Shown here piece after piece: positions 51,732 through 63,909 of a DNA stretch of 64,000 nt. The notes under the pieces were generated by a model. The model worked only from the letters and a program-made list of their open reading frames with translations, was not told the origin of the DNA and searched no databases. Position 1 is the stretch's first letter, and each line of letters begins with the position of its first letter. Where the stretch lies: positions 25,237 through 89,236 of the forward strand of contig JAILQX010000030.1 in NCBI GenBank assembly GCA_024698705.1, given 5' to 3'. The stretch comes from Lachnospiraceae bacterium. Lineage in GTDB: Bacteria > Bacillota > Clostridia > Lachnospirales > Lachnospiraceae. A program made the translations under genes and the position numbers.

Positions 51732-51733
51732 TA

Positions 51734-52123
51734 TTACGGCAATATCCTTTTGCTTTTGTCAAATAATCTCTCAAGTATCGCATCTGCCTCTTCTTCATCC
51801 ACGATATGCCGCAATCCAAACACATCCCGGCCTGCCGCAGGCATTATGCCTTTGACGTAAAGCTGGGAAACATGATCGACACATGTCCTGCAATCATACA
51901 GGTCCTTTAAAACTTTGGCCTTATCAATGTTTTCTTCATCCTTTTCAAGTCCGGTCTTTCTTATAAAGAAATGCAGCATCACGGCAACATCACGTCTTTC
52001 GGTCTCACCGGTCATGACCTGCCCGACCGTAACGATCCTCTTAAGATATGCTTCATCTTCGGAATTTTCGACGTTTTTCCTGTATTTTTCCAAAAGCCTT
52101 TCGGCAAAATCATTTCTTGTCAT
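51734..52123 (-). CDS. Hypothetical 129-residue protein
   Basis: A charged, mainly helical soluble protein of 129 residues. Features are an N-terminal RNDFAERLLEKYRKNVENSEDEAYLKR stretch, a CRTC pair near residue 78 and an acidic C-terminal helix (EEEADAILERLFDKSKR). I do not recognise a family. The start overlaps the GNAT gene by 14 bases, so it is probably the last gene of the antiporter-GH25-GNAT run. Its stop lies 2 bases from the convergent AraC gene. Confidence 0.6.
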   Translation of the reverse strand: MTRNDFAERLLEKYRKNVENSEDEAYLKRIVTVGQVMTGETERRDVAVMLHFFIRKTGLEKDEENIDKAKVLKDLYDCRTCVDHVSQLYVKGIMPAAGRDVFGLRHIVDEEEADAILERLFDKSKRILP

Positions 52124-52874
52124 CTTTTTTCAATTTTTTGACACTGAATTCACTGAATGCGGGCAAAAATCCTGCTTTTACGGCTATGCTCCGCGATACG
52201 GCATGAGATTCATTAGTCCCATAGAACGGAAGCTTTCCTTCCTCCAGAAGCCTCTGTCTGAGCAATCTTACAAGATGTGTTGCCAATCCGCGTCCCTCAT
52301 ATTCCCTAAGAACATCTATTCCGATCTGATATGCATATTTACCGTCTTTGCTGGCCCCCGCCATGGCAATCTTCCTGCCGTCTTCGACAGCCGCGACCGC
52401 TATGACATCCGGTTGTGTTGCAGAATAGCACAATGCTTTGTTAAAGGGGTTTTTGCCTTTCATCCGTGCTATTTCCCGTTCATCGATCCATATTTCATTG
52501 CCGGACGGCTCTTCACGCTCAGCGTCTTCATCGGGAAGAAAATAAATATGCGTATCTACTATCTCCCTGCCGTATTCCCTTAATATATGATCTATGGTCC
52601 TTAAATTGTTAAATGAAAAAAACCATTCCGGCTTATAATCCTTAAACAGTTCCTCACATCCGCCGAGTATGGATTCATCGGCCATGACATAGGCTTTGCC
52701 CATAAATACCACAACTCTCAAAAAAGGATCGGTCTTATCTATTATCCTGGCCCCTTCAAGAATTTTAGAGGGAGACAGATATATCCCGTCTGCGATCATC
52801 CTTGCTTCATCGATGTTGCAATCGAGCTTAAACTGTTCATACACTGTATCCATCACGGATTTACTGATCTTCAT
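52110..52874 (-). CDS. GNAT family N-acetyltransferase
   Basis: A 254-residue acetyltransferase-like protein. The acetyl-CoA binding segment QIGIDVLREYEGRGLATHLV near residue 190 is the GNAT motif A, followed by FYGTNESHAVSRSIAVKAGF of motif B. The N-terminal 140 residues form an extra domain not assigned here. The substrate is unknown. It starts 2 bases after the GH25 stop, and the gene for the hypothetical 129-residue protein overlaps its end. Confidence 0.82.
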   Translation of the reverse strand: MKISKSVMDTVYEQFKLDCNIDEARMIADGIYLSPSKILEGARIIDKTDPFLRVVVFMGKAYVMADESILGGCEELFKDYKPEWFFSFNNLRTIDHILREYGREIVDTHIYFLPDEDAEREEPSGNEIWIDEREIARMKGKNPFNKALCYSATQPDVIAVAAVEDGRKIAMAGASKDGKYAYQIGIDVLREYEGRGLATHLVRLLRQRLLEEGKLPFYGTNESHAVSRSIAVKAGFLPAFSEFSVKKLKKDDKK

Positions 52875-52876
52875 AT

Positions 52877-54124
52877 CTATTCTCTGTAAAATGCAAGGTT
52901 TATATCAACATCGCCCTTAATTCCGTCAACGCTTCCCGTTGATGTATACTGCCAGATGTCAAACTTGTAGGGATATCGCAAGGGTGTCCTGTAATAAGCA
53001 AACCATTTGGCGTATCCTTCCAACTGGTATATGTCAGTCATACGCATATGGCTCTTGAGATTTCCGTAGATCATCGGTTCATATCCGGCATCTTTAACTT
53101 TCTCACAAAATGCAATGACAACTTTTGTCCTTTCTTCGCTTGTCAGATCCTTTGTCCTGCTCTTTTCCACATTTGCGGACTGTTCCACGTCAAGGACTAT
53201 GGGCATCTGGACGGTCACTTCGTATTCCTTGAGCAGATCAATGACGAAATCCGCTTCTTCCCCGGCTTCTTTTTCGTTCACCGCCTCCGTGAAAAAATAC
53301 ACTCCGACATCCATCCCGACTTCATTGCAGGCCCTGATATTGTCCTCAAAGGTTTCATCCTCCACAAGCTTGCCTGTTTCGTAACCTCTGTATCCGCATC
53401 TCAAAAATGCAAATTCCATACCGTCGTTCTTAACTTTTTTCCAATCGATCTTTCCCTGGAATTTGGATACATCAACGCCTCTTTTAACGGTCACACCTTC
53501 TTCGGTATAATTCAGTTCTCCTTCGTATTCTTCTGTTTCCTCATTGAATACGGGATATTCAAAGCATTCCTGCTTCAGACCGTTTTTTGCAAGGTTTTCA
53601 TCCACGTCATAAAAATAATATCCGGAACTGTCCGGTACAACTATCTTATCAGCGTAGATATTTTCAAGAATGGTCAGGACGCTGTCACCGTTTTCGAACA
53701 TCTTAAGAACTTCGGACTTTAAGCTGTCTTTTTCGTTATCTTTTGCTTCCTGTATCTCTTTTTCAGCCATCTCTTTCGAGATATAAGCGCCGCTGTTCAT
53801 GGTCTCCATCAGACTTTCTTTTTCGGCACTTAACTGTTCTATCTGCTGTTTTTGAAGTTTATACGCATTGTAAAGAATAAAATCCACAACAACAGCGGCC
53901 GTCAAAAGAAGTATAAGAACGGTCCAGATCACCGTCCTTGTGATCCTTCTTCTCCTGGCGCGTCTTTTTCTTGCCGAAGGCTGTTCCGGACCGTTTTGTT
54001 TGGCCTCATCTCTTTTTTTCTTCTGAACAGGCCTTTTTTCGGGGATCTCTTCGTAGATCTCTCCTGTCGATTCTTTGGTTGTTATATTGTCATCGGGATA
54101 TTCAAGGATATCTCTGTCAATCAT
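52877..54124 (-). CDS. Membrane-anchored GH25 muramidase
   Basis: A 415-residue protein: an acidic then strongly basic cytoplasmic N-terminus (RKRRARRRRITR), one membrane helix (TVIWTVLILLLTAAVVVDFIL), a coiled-coil stalk and a C-terminal GH25 lysozyme domain (about 220-415). GVDVSKFQGKIDW, FAFLRCGYRG, GVYFFTEA and PIVLDVEQ hold the active-site acids. It cuts the glycan of peptidoglycan outside the cell. I start at the ATG at 54124, which overlaps the antiporter stop by 8 bases; the longer start has no support. Confidence 0.9.
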   Translation of the reverse strand: MIDRDILEYPDDNITTKESTGEIYEEIPEKRPVQKKKRDEAKQNGPEQPSARKRRARRRRITRTVIWTVLILLLTAAVVVDFILYNAYKLQKQQIEQLSAEKESLMETMNSGAYISKEMAEKEIQEAKDNEKDSLKSEVLKMFENGDSVLTILENIYADKIVVPDSSGYYFYDVDENLAKNGLKQECFEYPVFNEETEEYEGELNYTEEGVTVKRGVDVSKFQGKIDWKKVKNDGMEFAFLRCGYRGYETGKLVEDETFEDNIRACNEVGMDVGVYFFTEAVNEKEAGEEADFVIDLLKEYEVTVQMPIVLDVEQSANVEKSRTKDLTSEERTKVVIAFCEKVKDAGYEPMIYGNLKSHMRMTDIYQLEGYAKWFAYYRTPLRYPYKFDIWQYTSTGSVDGIKGDVDINLAFYRE

Positions 54125-55343
54125 CGTCTCGCTCTTTCTTATACAGGAATGCTGTGTGATCTCTGTTGTTGCTTGCATCATCTTTGCCGTATAACAGTTT
54201 TAAGATGATCGGTGTTGAAATTGATGATGTTATGATAAGCAGGATGACCGATGTAAAATATACCGGATCGAGCAGTCCTACCGACAGGCCCTTCTGGGAA
54301 ACTATCAGGGCAACTTCTCCTCTGGTCATCATGCCCACACCTATCTTCGCCGAATCGCTTAAACTGAACTTACAGCATTTTGCAATAAGTCCGCATCCGA
54401 CAACCTTGCACAGGATCGCAACGATCACAAATCCTATGGAAAATACCAAAACATCCATATTAAGGCTGTCGAGGCTGGTCTTTAAACCTATGCTGGCAAA
54501 GAACAGGGGCCCGAAGATCATGTAGGAATTGACATCCATCTTCTCCGCGATATATTCGGAATCCCTGATCGAGCAAAGGATGATACCTGCAAGGTAAGCT
54601 CCCGTGATATCGGCGATACCGAAATATTTTTCGGCTATGTATGCCATGGCAAAACAAAATGCCAGTCCCGCTATAGGTATCCTTCTGGTGTGCGGGTATC
54701 TGTTGTCGAACCATTTAAATATCTTGTATGAGATCAATCCCACAACTATTGCAAATGCAAAGAACAGCAATGTGTTCACTATTACCCGGCCCGGATCGGA
54801 ATCGGGATTTTTGAAGCCTATGACAAATGTAAGGACTATAATGCCTATAACATCATCTATGATCGCGGCACTTATGATCGTAGTGCCGACTTTTCCTTTT
54901 ATCTTGCCGAGTTCCTTAAGAGCCTGGACCGTAATGCTGACACTTGTCGCAGTCATTATACAGCCGATAAATACCGCCCTGAAGAACTGTTCCGTTCCGA
55001 CCGCTGACCACCCGTAAAATGCCAGAAAATATAATGTTCCGCCTGCAAGTGATACAAATACCCCGGCTAAAGCCACAAGAAATGCTGCAAATCCGGTTTT
55101 TCTCATTTCCTTCAGGTCCGTTTCGAGTCCGGCTGAAAACATAAGGAGCATTACTCCTATTTCTGCCATTTTCGAAAGGAAATCGGTCTGTTCGACCAGA
55201 CCCAGTACACTCGGTCCTATGATCAGACCGGCTATGATCTCGCCGACTACCTGCGGTGCTTTGCATTTTCGCGCAATGATACCAAAGAATTTGGCGGCAA
55301 TGATGATGATAGCCAAATCCTTAAATACAAGATATGATTCCAT
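54117..55343 (-). CDS. CPA2 family cation/proton antiporter (KefB/NapA-like)
   Basis: A 408-residue membrane protein with about 12-13 helices of the monovalent cation:proton antiporter-2 family. The tandem Asp pair in SAAIIDDVIGIIVL marks the ion-binding helix. GEIIAGLIIGPSVLG, LMLFSAGLETD-like LLMFSAGLETD and GMMTRGEVALIVS are typical. There is no C-terminal RCK/TrkA domain; a short acidic tail (KKERDDD) ends it. It probably exchanges Na+ or K+ for H+. It begins the GH25-GNAT run, 36 bases after dgt. Confidence 0.92.
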   Translation of the reverse strand: MESYLVFKDLAIIIIAAKFFGIIARKCKAPQVVGEIIAGLIIGPSVLGLVEQTDFLSKMAEIGVMLLMFSAGLETDLKEMRKTGFAAFLVALAGVFVSLAGGTLYFLAFYGWSAVGTEQFFRAVFIGCIMTATSVSITVQALKELGKIKGKVGTTIISAAIIDDVIGIIVLTFVIGFKNPDSDPGRVIVNTLLFFAFAIVVGLISYKIFKWFDNRYPHTRRIPIAGLAFCFAMAYIAEKYFGIADITGAYLAGIILCSIRDSEYIAEKMDVNSYMIFGPLFFASIGLKTSLDSLNMDVLVFSIGFVIVAILCKVVGCGLIAKCCKFSLSDSAKIGVGMMTRGEVALIVSQKGLSVGLLDPVYFTSVILLIITSSISTPIILKLLYGKDDASNNRDHTAFLYKKERDDD

Positions 55344-55379
55344 AATAACTCACTCCTCTCATCCTAAAGGATGAATATT

Positions 55380-56792
55380 TTAAACTATACCGTTAAGCTC
55401 CTGATACAGGTTCTTGGCAAAGCTGTCCGTCATACCGCAAAGATAATCGGTGGAAAGCAGAAGCCTTAAGTACAGTTTTTCCACATCATTTTTGTCCTTT
55501 GAAAACAGATGATAGATTCTTCTGTAATCATCGGATATAAGTGCGATGACCCTGGTCCCGACCACGCTCATCTTGTTGTCTGTATCATAATTTATGGCAG
55601 CTTCAACAAATCTGTCCAGTAAAAAATTAAAAATAGTATCGGCTGCGATCTCCAGCTTGAATATCTGTGCGGAGGTGAATGCATATTTGTATGCTATCTC
55701 TCCGAGCTTATCCATGATCTTTTCTTCTTCGGTCCCGTGAAAGAGGTCATATCTGTAATCGCCCGACATGATATCCGCATAATTCTCTATAAAACTGTCG
55801 GATGCGGCAAATATAACCTGTCCCTGGATGTTTATCACCCAGTTCTGAACAGCATAAATATCCGGATTTTCTATATTGTTATCTATTGCCTTACTGTACT
55901 TTCTTTCCAGTATATCAACCATTTTACGATATACCGAACCCTCTTTTTCATAAGCCTCATCGGTTTTCAGCTCTTCGAGCAGCTGTTTATAGGTGATGCA
56001 TCTTTTCTTGATCGAATCCTCGATATCCGCTGTTTTATAGGCAATATCATCAGCGGCTTCAAGCAAAAATGTCAGCGGATGTCTGCATCCGTTCGTACCC
56101 ACACTCTTCTGGATATCATCAAATATATCCTTTTCCGCGAGGAAATATCCCATCTTTTTCTTTCTGATATCTCCGCAGGTTTTATCTGTTTCAAGTGAAG
56201 ACACGGGATATTTGATGATCGTCGCAAGCAGCGCCTTTGTGAGGTTCATTCCATGCTCATCCACCAGAAAATGAAGCTTGCTCACTACCCTCAAAGCCTG
56301 TGTATTTCCTTCAAAATGATAAAGATCATTCTTCATCTGGTCATTCAGCAGCTCATCTATCGGCCTGCCGTTAAATGTATATTTTGAAAGATTTGCCTTA
56401 AACCAGTCCTGGATCGCGGTCTCACCAAAATGCCCGAAAGGAGGATTGCCTATATCGTGTATAAGTCCGGCACATTGTAATATAGCACATATATCTTCCT
56501 TCTGCTGTACTCCGAAATCCGGATCTATCTTATTCTTTATGATCTTTTCGCTTACATTCTGGGCCAGGGATTTTGCAAATGAACTTACTTCAAGTGAATG
56601 TGTCAGTCTTGTCCTGATAAAATCGCTTTTATCAAGCGGAAATACCTGCGTTTTGTCCTGAAGTCTCCTAAAGGCCGCACTGCCGATTATCCTGTGATAA
56701 TCCTTTTCGAATTCGGTCCTTAAGTCACGGGACGTGGTACTTTTTGTATTGGTTCTTATCCTGTCCTTACACAGCAAATTGTTCCAGTTCAT
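55380..56792 (-). CDS. dgt: Deoxyguanosinetriphosphate triphosphohydrolase-like protein
   Basis: A 470-residue HD-domain dNTPase that splits dNTPs, classically dGTP, into nucleoside and triphosphate. The motifs RRLQDKTQVFPL, RTRLTHSLEVSSFAKSLAQ (H of HD), GLIHDIGNPPFGHFGE (HD pair) and LLEAADDIAYKTADIED (last Asp) are intact. It controls nucleotide pools and may affect mutation rate. The ATG at 56792 has GAGGA upstream. It lies just after gyrA, separated by a hairpin without U-tract. Confidence 0.93.
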   Translation of the reverse strand: MNWNNLLCKDRIRTNTKSTTSRDLRTEFEKDYHRIIGSAAFRRLQDKTQVFPLDKSDFIRTRLTHSLEVSSFAKSLAQNVSEKIIKNKIDPDFGVQQKEDICAILQCAGLIHDIGNPPFGHFGETAIQDWFKANLSKYTFNGRPIDELLNDQMKNDLYHFEGNTQALRVVSKLHFLVDEHGMNLTKALLATIIKYPVSSLETDKTCGDIRKKKMGYFLAEKDIFDDIQKSVGTNGCRHPLTFLLEAADDIAYKTADIEDSIKKRCITYKQLLEELKTDEAYEKEGSVYRKMVDILERKYSKAIDNNIENPDIYAVQNWVINIQGQVIFAASDSFIENYADIMSGDYRYDLFHGTEEEKIMDKLGEIAYKYAFTSAQIFKLEIAADTIFNFLLDRFVEAAINYDTDNKMSVVGTRVIALISDDYRRIYHLFSKDKNDVEKLYLRLLLSTDYLCGMTDSFAKNLYQELNGIV

Positions 56793-56824
56793 ATATTTCC
56801 TCTGTTTCCTGTATTTCAGGTGTT

Positions 56825-56852
56825 TTTAAGCCGGTCGTAAAACCGGCTTAAA
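56825..56852 (-). other. GC-rich hairpin between gyrA and dgt
   Basis: A perfect 10-bp stem (TTTAAGCCGG at 56825-56834, CCGGCTTAAA at 56843-56852) with an 8-base loop, 22 bases after the gyrA stop. On the minus strand A rather than U follows, so it is not a standard terminator; mRNA stabilisation or partial termination is possible. Confidence 0.5.
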
Positions 56853-56874
56853 TAAAAACAAATATTGATATTTG

Positions 56875-59457
56875 TTACTCTTCAGATCTGTTGGTATCAT
56901 TCTCGTCGGGATCGTCTTCAGTATCATTGATAATATCATCGTCAATATCTTCAACCGGTCCGATGTCTCCCACGGTTTCTATGGGATCGACCGCTTCGAC
57001 TTCTCCGTCTTCGGTGATCTTTTCCCTTACCTTTGCTATCTTGGCAAGAACAACATCGTTGTTCAGATTTATGAGCTTGACTCCGGATGTGATCCTTCCG
57101 TATGTATTTACATCCTTCATACGGATCTGGATGATGATACCTTCTGTAGTTATCATCATGATATCATGTTCATCGGTAACTGCCTTAACTCCGACCACAT
57201 AACCGGTCTTGTCCGTAACCTTATAACACTTAACGCCCTTGCCGCCTCTCTTCTGGACATGGAATTCTTCGAGAACAGTTCTCTTTCCCATACCCTTTTC
57301 GGAAGCTATAAGAAGCGAATCTCCCTGATGATCGAGCTGCATTCCGACTATCTCGTCGCCGTCGGACAGGTTCATGCCGATAACGCCCATGGCACTTCTT
57401 CCGGTCCTTCTTACATCCGTTTCCTTGAATCTTATGCACATTCCGTATTTGGTAACAAGGAAGATGTCGGATTCGCTTGTGGTGGTCTTAACCTCTATCA
57501 GTTCGTCATCATCCCTGAGGCCTATCGCAATCAGACCGTTCTTTCTGATATTCAGATATTCGGTCACGCAGGTTTTCTTAACAATACCTTCTCTTGTGAC
57601 CATAAAGAGATTGTGGTCGTCATCATATGAAGTTACCGGGATAACTGCCGAGATCTTCTCACCCGGATTAAGCTGCAGCAGATTGACTATGGCTGTTCCT
57701 CTGGCTGTTCTGCCTGCTTCGGGTATCTCATAAACCTTCAGTCTGTATACACGACCGAGATTTGTAAAGAACATTACATGATTATGGGTATTCGTCATAA
57801 GAAGATCTTCAATGTAATCGTCTTCAATGGTCGTCATACCCTTTATTCCCTTGCCGCCTCTGTGCTGTGCATGGAAATTATCCATTGTCATACGCTTGAT
57901 ATATCCGAGGTTTGACATGGCGATGACCACATTTTCATTCGGAACAAGGTCTTCCATGGTGATATCATATTCATCAAAACCGATCTGGGTCCTTCTGTCA
58001 TCACCGTATTTATCGGCTATCTGCTGGATTTCCTCTTTGATAACACCTAGTAAGAGCTTTTCATCGGCAAGTATTGCCTTTAATTCACTTATCTTCTTAA
58101 CAAGATCTTCATGTTCCTGAGTTATCTTATCATGCTCCAATCCTGTGAGAGCACGCAGACGCATGTTGGCAATGGCTTCCGCCTGAACATCGGTCAGACC
58201 GAATCTTTCCATCAATCTGTCCTTTGCTTCCTGCGTATTCTTTGAAGAACGCATTATCTGAATGACTTCATCGATATTGTCAAGTGCGATCAGCAGACCC
58301 TGTAATATGTGATCTCTTTCCTCAGCCTTCGCAAGATCGAACTTTGTTCTTCTGGTAACGACCTCTTCCTGATGTCTGAGATAATATACGAGCATATCAA
58401 GTAGGTTCATGACCTTTGGCTGATTATTGGCAAGTGCAAGCATGATAACACCGAAGGTATCCTGTAACTGGGTATGCTTATACAGTGTATTGAGCACGAT
58501 ATTGGCATTAACATCCTTACGCAGCTCAATGACCACTCTCATACCGTCTCTGTCGGATTCATCACGAAGATCCGTGATACCGTCGATCTTTTTATCTTTA
58601 TGAAGCTCTGCGATCTTCTCTATAAGCTTTGCCTTATTGACCATATAGGGAAGTTCGGTGATTATTATCTGGTTCTTGCCGTTCGGAAGTGTTTCTATAT
58701 TGGTAACACCTCTTACCTTTATCTTGGCACGGCCTGTCCTGTAGGCTTCCTCAACTGCGCGTGTTCCTATGATCACGCCTCCTGTGGGAAAATCGGGTGC
58801 CTTTACGAGAGGAAGTATCTCCTCTATCTCGGTTTTTCTGTCCTCATTTATCTTGTTATCAATGATCTTTACAACGGCACTTATAACCTCTCTTAAATTA
58901 TGGGGAGGTATATTGGTAGCCATACCGACAGCGATACCTGTGGTACCGTTAACAAGAAGGTTTGGATATCTGCTTGGTAAAATAGTAGGTTCTTTTTCTG
59001 TCTCATCGAAATTCGGAACAAAATCAACGGTATCCTTATTGATATCCGATATAAGTTCCATCGAGATCTTTGACAGTCTGGCTTCGGTGTAACGCATTGC
59101 CGCCGCACCGTCACCGTCCACAGAACCGAAGTTTCCGTGACCGTCTACCAACGGATATCTGAAAGACCAGTCCTGAGCCATATTTACGAGAGCTCCGTAA
59201 ATAGAACTGTCACCGTGAGGATGGTATTTACCCATCGTATCACCGACGATACGCGCGCTCTTTCTGTGAGGCTTGTCCGGAGTATTGTTCAGTTCGATCA
59301 TTGAATAAAGAACTCTTCTCTGAACCGGTTTAAGTCCGTCCCTTACATCCGGTAATGCTCTCGATGCGATAACACTCATGGCATAATCTATATAAGATGT
59401 TTCCATGGTTTTCTTTAAATCGACATGTTTAATTTTGTCAAAAATCAAATCTTCCAT
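56875..59457 (-). CDS. gyrA: DNA gyrase subunit A
   Basis: An 860-residue gyrase A subunit, the DNA-cutting part of the A2B2 supercoiling enzyme. The catalytic Tyr is Y123 ([11 protein letters not shown]). The six beta-propeller blades ([17 protein letters not shown] and others) fill the C-terminus, with the GyrA-box QRGGKGVK near residue 740 and an acidic tail. In the quinolone region ([13 protein letters not shown]) position 88, equivalent to E. coli 87, is Gly instead of Asp/Glu. AAAGGA precedes the ATG, 18 bases after gyrB. Confidence 0.97.
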   Translation of the reverse strand: MEDLIFDKIKHVDLKKTMETSYIDYAMSVIASRALPDVRDGLKPVQRRVLYSMIELNNTPDKPHRKSARIVGDTMGKYHPHGDSSIYGALVNMAQDWSFRYPLVDGHGNFGSVDGDGAAAMRYTEARLSKISMELISDINKDTVDFVPNFDETEKEPTILPSRYPNLLVNGTTGIAVGMATNIPPHNLREVISAVVKIIDNKINEDRKTEIEEILPLVKAPDFPTGGVIIGTRAVEEAYRTGRAKIKVRGVTNIETLPNGKNQIIITELPYMVNKAKLIEKIAELHKDKKIDGITDLRDESDRDGMRVVIELRKDVNANIVLNTLYKHTQLQDTFGVIMLALANNQPKVMNLLDMLVYYLRHQEEVVTRRTKFDLAKAEERDHILQGLLIALDNIDEVIQIMRSSKNTQEAKDRLMERFGLTDVQAEAIANMRLRALTGLEHDKITQEHEDLVKKISELKAILADEKLLLGVIKEEIQQIADKYGDDRRTQIGFDEYDITMEDLVPNENVVIAMSNLGYIKRMTMDNFHAQHRGGKGIKGMTTIEDDYIEDLLMTNTHNHVMFFTNLGRVYRLKVYEIPEAGRTARGTAIVNLLQLNPGEKISAVIPVTSYDDDHNLFMVTREGIVKKTCVTEYLNIRKNGLIAIGLRDDDELIEVKTTTSESDIFLVTKYGMCIRFKETDVRRTGRSAMGVIGMNLSDGDEIVGMQLDHQGDSLLIASEKGMGKRTVLEEFHVQKRGGKGVKCYKVTDKTGYVVGVKAVTDEHDIMMITTEGIIIQIRMKDVNTYGRITSGVKLINLNNDVVLAKIAKVREKITEDGEVEAVDPIETVGDIGPVEDIDDDIINDTEDDPDENDTNRSEE

Positions 59458-59475
59458 TGCAATGTCCTTTGATCA

Positions 59476-61437
<1,962 letters not shown>

Positions 61438-61463
61438 TTAATGATCCCGAGAATAAATCATTG

Positions 61464-62570
61464 TTATGAAGCTTCACTAACTCTTCCATTAGTAACCTTA
61501 AACACTTTATTTATCTCAAATCTGTTATTTACAAATTCATCAAGTCCCGTACAGGTGATTATGGTCTGTATATTTCCTATACTGTTTAAAAGAAAATTTT
61601 GTCTGTTGCTGTCAAGTTCCGACAGAACATCATCAAGGAGCAACACAGGTGTATCCTTTGTGATCTTCTTGACTATCTCTATCTCCGAAAGTTTAAGTGA
61701 CAGAGCAGCCGTTCTCTGCTGTCCCTGGGATCCGTATTTTCTGATATCTATCTCTATATTATTTGTATCATCGTTTTTTACTAGAAATGATATATCATCC
61801 CTGTGCGGACCCACTGTTGTCTGTTTAAGTTTTATATCTCTTTCATGGCTGTCCGTCAAAGCCTTTTTGTAATCTTCGATATTAACATTCGGCTCATAAA
61901 CAAGCCTCATGTTTTCCTTTTCGCCGGATATCTTGTAATGAAGATTTCCTACTATATCATTGAGCTGCTCTATAAACTGTTTTCTTCTCTCTATTATCTT
62001 ACTTCCGTAAGAAATGAGCTGTTCATCCCAGATTCCAAGGGTATCCTTTAATTCATAATTATTGTATAGATTTTTTAAAAGATTGTTTCTCTGATTTACT
62101 ATCTTGTTGTAATTGTTCATATTGTAGATATAGAAATTATCAAGCTGGCATAATTCCATATCTATGAATCTTCTTCTTTCAGCAGGACCATTTTTTATAA
62201 TACTAAGATCTTCCGGCGAAAAAAATACAACTTTAAGCAATCCGAGCAGTTCTGCAGCTTTTTTTATCTTTACTCCGTCAATAGCTATTCCTTTTGACTT
62301 TGAACTTCTAAGATGCATGTCAACTCTCGTTTCAATACCGTCTTTTTCTATAAAAGTCCTTATATGAGCTTCATCTTTATCAAATTTTATTACTTCTTTA
62401 TCTTTACTTAGTTTATGTGATTTGGTAGTTGCACAAAAATATATAGCTTCAAGTATATTGGTTTTTCCCTGGGCATTGTCACCAAACAGTATATTGGTAC
62501 CTTTATCAAAAGTAATATTAAGCGATCCGTAATTTCTGTAATCACTTAATTCCAATGATTTAATTATCAT
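61464..62570 (-). CDS. recF: DNA replication and repair protein RecF
   Basis: A 368-residue RecF, an SMC-like ABC ATPase that helps load RecA at single-strand gaps. Walker A is GDNAQGKTN (about residue 31), the signature is YGSQGQQRTAALSLKL, and Walker B is PVLLLDDVLSELD. I start at the second of two adjacent ATGs (62570), which sits 6 bases after GAGG; the ATG at 62573 and a TTG at 62582 are alternatives. The spacing to yaaA is short. Classical dnaN-yaaA-recF-gyrB order. Confidence 0.96.
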   Translation of the reverse strand: MIIKSLELSDYRNYGSLNITFDKGTNILFGDNAQGKTNILEAIYFCATTKSHKLSKDKEVIKFDKDEAHIRTFIEKDGIETRVDMHLRSSKSKGIAIDGVKIKKAAELLGLLKVVFFSPEDLSIIKNGPAERRRFIDMELCQLDNFYIYNMNNYNKIVNQRNNLLKNLYNNYELKDTLGIWDEQLISYGSKIIERRKQFIEQLNDIVGNLHYKISGEKENMRLVYEPNVNIEDYKKALTDSHERDIKLKQTTVGPHRDDISFLVKNDDTNNIEIDIRKYGSQGQQRTAALSLKLSEIEIVKKITKDTPVLLLDDVLSELDSNRQNFLLNSIGNIQTIITCTGLDEFVNNRFEINKVFKVTNGRVSEAS

Positions 62571-62584
62571 CATCTGCCTCAAAT

Positions 62585-62794
62585 CTAATCAATTCTTATC
62601 TTATTTCCGTCGAATTCCACAATATCTCCGAAATAAAGCTTTTTACCTCTTTGCAATTCTGTACTTCCGTTGACTTTTACAAGTCCTTCGGTTATTACAT
62701 ATTTTGCTTCAACACCCGAATCTACAAATCCTGCAGCTTTTATTGCCTGTCCCAGTTTTATATATTCCTCACGTAATTTTATGGTTTCTTCCAT
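62585..62794 (-). CDS. yaaA: S4-domain protein YaaA (RlbA)
   Basis: A 69-residue S4 RNA-binding protein found between dnaN and recF throughout Bacillota. The core IKLGQAIKAAGFVDSGVEAKYVI and the GLVKVNGS turn are the S4 fold. It has been linked to ribosome assembly or RNA binding in Bacillus, but its role is not firmly known. It starts 5 bases after the dnaN stop with AGGA upstream, and its stop is 14 bases before the chosen recF start. Confidence 0.93.
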   Translation of the reverse strand: MEETIKLREEYIKLGQAIKAAGFVDSGVEAKYVITEGLVKVNGSTELQRGKKLYFGDIVEFDGNKIRID

Positions 62795-62799
62795 ATTTT

Positions 62800-63909
62800 T
62801 TATCCTACATTATTGAAATTGACGGGAAGTACAAGATATATATATCTTTCATCATCATCTTTTATAAAGCAGGGAGCTTTTGAATTAAACAGGTAAATAT
62901 TTATGGTCTCATCATCTATTACCTTCAAAGCATCTATAAGGAATTTAGGATTGAAACCTATCATTATATCTTTGCCTTCTTTGGTTATATCAATATCTTC
63001 ATTCATGCTTCCTATTGCTGAACTTATCTTAAGTTCAAGGGATTTATCACCTATATTTACTATGATAGGTTTTTTGTCTCCTTCTTTTACAATAAGAGTT
63101 GCTCTGTCTATACAATCAAGGAATTCTTTTTTATTAACAGAAACCTTTGTTTCATAATTATTGTTTAACATCTGGTCAATCTTGAAATATTCACCTTCAA
63201 TAACTCTTGAAACAACAGTCGTATTGTCAAAATCAAATACAACATGATTATTTGTTATATAAATATATACATCCTCTTCAGCTGTTCCCGTAAGGATCTT
63301 GCTTATCTCATTAAGTGTTTTTCCGGGGATTATTACCTTATTTTCTTTATAAGAATTCTTAAGAATAATATTTCTTATGGAAATTCTGTGGCCATCCAGA
63401 GAACTTACTCTTAATCTGTCCTCTTTTATCTCAAAATAAACACCACTCATAACCTTATTGCTGTCATTGTCGGCTATTGAAAATATGGTCTGTCTTATAA
63501 CATCCTTCAATGATATCTGTGAAAGTATGATAGGATTGTTCTTTTCTACTTTAGGAAGATAAGAAAATTCATCACCGGATTTGCCCAAAATGGTAAATTT
63601 TGCCTTTTCACATGTTATAAATGTCTTATAATCAGGATCTACATTTATATTTACAACACTGTCAGGAAGCTTTCTTACTATATCTGTAAAAATCTTTGCA
63701 TCAAGAGCTACTATTCCCTTTTCAAGGATCTGTCCTTCAATAACTGTTTCTATTCCGAGTTCCATATCATTGGCAGTAAGTTTTATATTGCCGTTTGTTG
63801 AATCAACAAGTATACATTCAAGTATGGACATTGTTGTCTTACTTGGAACTGCTTTTGATACGATATTAAGACCATTCAATAAATCCGACTTTTGACATAA
63901 AATTCTCAT
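62800..63909 (-). CDS. dnaN: DNA polymerase III beta subunit (sliding clamp)
   Basis: A 369-residue beta clamp that encircles DNA and tethers the replicative polymerase. The three-domain layout is visible: N-terminal MRILCQKSDLLNGLNIVSKAV with TMSILECILV, middle LSSLDGHRISIR-type VSSLDGHRISIR, and the C-terminal YIYLVLPVNF tail that forms the partner pocket. I start at the ATG at 63909 with AAGGA about 10 bases upstream; the frame six codons longer has no ribosome site. dnaA is expected just right of the window. Confidence 0.98.
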   Translation of the reverse strand: MRILCQKSDLLNGLNIVSKAVPSKTTMSILECILVDSTNGNIKLTANDMELGIETVIEGQILEKGIVALDAKIFTDIVRKLPDSVVNINVDPDYKTFITCEKAKFTILGKSGDEFSYLPKVEKNNPIILSQISLKDVIRQTIFSIADNDSNKVMSGVYFEIKEDRLRVSSLDGHRISIRNIILKNSYKENKVIIPGKTLNEISKILTGTAEEDVYIYITNNHVVFDFDNTTVVSRVIEGEYFKIDQMLNNNYETKVSVNKKEFLDCIDRATLIVKEGDKKPIIVNIGDKSLELKISSAIGSMNEDIDITKEGKDIMIGFNPKFLIDALKVIDDETINIYLFNSKAPCFIKDDDERYIYLVLPVNFNNVG

